Below are positions 63,622 to 64,000 of a stretch of DNA of 64,000 nt, piece by piece (position 1 is the stretch's first letter; each line of letters begins with the position of its first letter). Made by a program: the position numbers and the translations under genes. Below the pieces are notes generated by a model. The model was not told the DNA's origin and searched no databases. It was given only the letters and a program-made list of their open reading frames with translations. The DNA comes from Tillus elongatus (taxonomy: Eukaryota > Arthropoda > Insecta > Coleoptera > Cleridae), in NCBI GenBank assembly GCA_964006375.1, contig OZ023265.1:166806118-166870117 (forward strand). Direction: 5' to 3'.

Positions 63622-64000
63622 GGGACGCAGCAAGTGCGTTATGGTAGTGAATTTTTATTAAATGCTTCAAATCTAAATAACTCAATTTTCTATAAACTTA
63701 GAGAATTTAATTTTAATGCGTAGTAAGGTCTTTCCTAATGCAAAATCCACAAAATTTCATTAAAATAACTTTGTCATTTTCGGAGAAAAAATTTTTTTTC
63801 GAAAGAAAATTTAAAAGTTGAATAACTCAATTTTCTATAAACTTAGAAAGTTGAATTTTGGTACGTAGAAATATCTCCCCTGAGGCAACATATATGGTAA
63901 ATTTCATTAACAGCTTTGTTACTTTCGGAGAAGGAGAAAATGTTCGAAAGAAAACTCAAAAATTTCCCGGAAAACCCCGTCCGATTTTTCTGGATAACGA
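63622..64000 (+). repeat. Family R copy, variant body, continuing beyond the window
   Basis: Tip CTCGGGACGCAGCAAGTGCG at 63628. The head lacks the usual inner end and passes into two similar segments (AATAACTCAATTTTCTATAA at about 63678 and 63820), then CCCGGAAAACCCCGTCCG near 63966. Confidence 0.65.

Overview
The window is animal nuclear DNA, very probably from an insect. It is AT-rich, it has no compact gene arrangement, and almost every recognisable coding stretch belongs to a transposable element: arthropod-type non-LTR retrotransposons, a Penelope-like element, DD41D Tc1/mariner-group transposons, a Ty3/gypsy remnant and a tRNA-derived SINE. Twenty-two long (TA)n tracts are scattered through it. 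The species cannot be named from sequence alone. I found no host gene that can be defended; one short candidate first exon is listed as a weak lead.

Layout. 1-1652: 5'-truncated R1/LOA-type LINE on the minus strand. 1655-3690: Penelope-like element with GIY-YIG endonuclease and a hammerhead-like motif. 4040-6250: hammerhead-bearing repeat and a decayed LINE. 7105-9874: two copies of the dominant repeat, called family R here. 9950-10560: second R1/LOA fragment. 10963-13793 and 14573-16798: two DD41D transposons, the second nearly intact. 17079-18371: CR1/jockey-type LINE. 18530-18945: minisatellite. 19302-21893: the longest copy of LINE-B. 22030-31592: family R copies, nested fold-back family T, a canonical-looking hammerhead ribozyme (28616-28660) and a third DD41D remnant. 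31991-33159: LINE-B fragment between 278-bp direct repeats. 33980-35215: another LINE-B copy. 37690-38257: DDE pseudogene. 38465-40864: internally deleted gypsy element with 3' LTR. 41080-45925: family R, SINE, DDE remnant. 46243-48709: RTE-clade LINE with a (TA)n tract expanded inside the reverse transcriptase. 48720-48990: hammerhead fold-back. 49895-51615: family R. 51787-54048: best preserved LINE-B. 54057-61545: microsatellite, family R, family T, SINE, hammerhead repeat. 61723-62449: four-unit satellite of about 182 bp. 63622-64000: family R again.

Most of the non-coding sequence belongs to family R. It is a composite interspersed repeat with a roughly 315-bp inverted-repeat head whose tips fold as ACGCA-GCAAG-TGCGT, a conserved body, a (TA)n tract at a fixed site, and a terminal hairpin built from TTAGTGAATTTTC and its complement. 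More than 30 tips are visible. No protein is encoded, so it must be mobilised in trans if at all. The other notable theme is a set of self-cleaving-type hammerhead motifs with a minimal palindromic helix III, as reported for Penelope-like retroelements. They occur in at least five places and in at least three sequence families.
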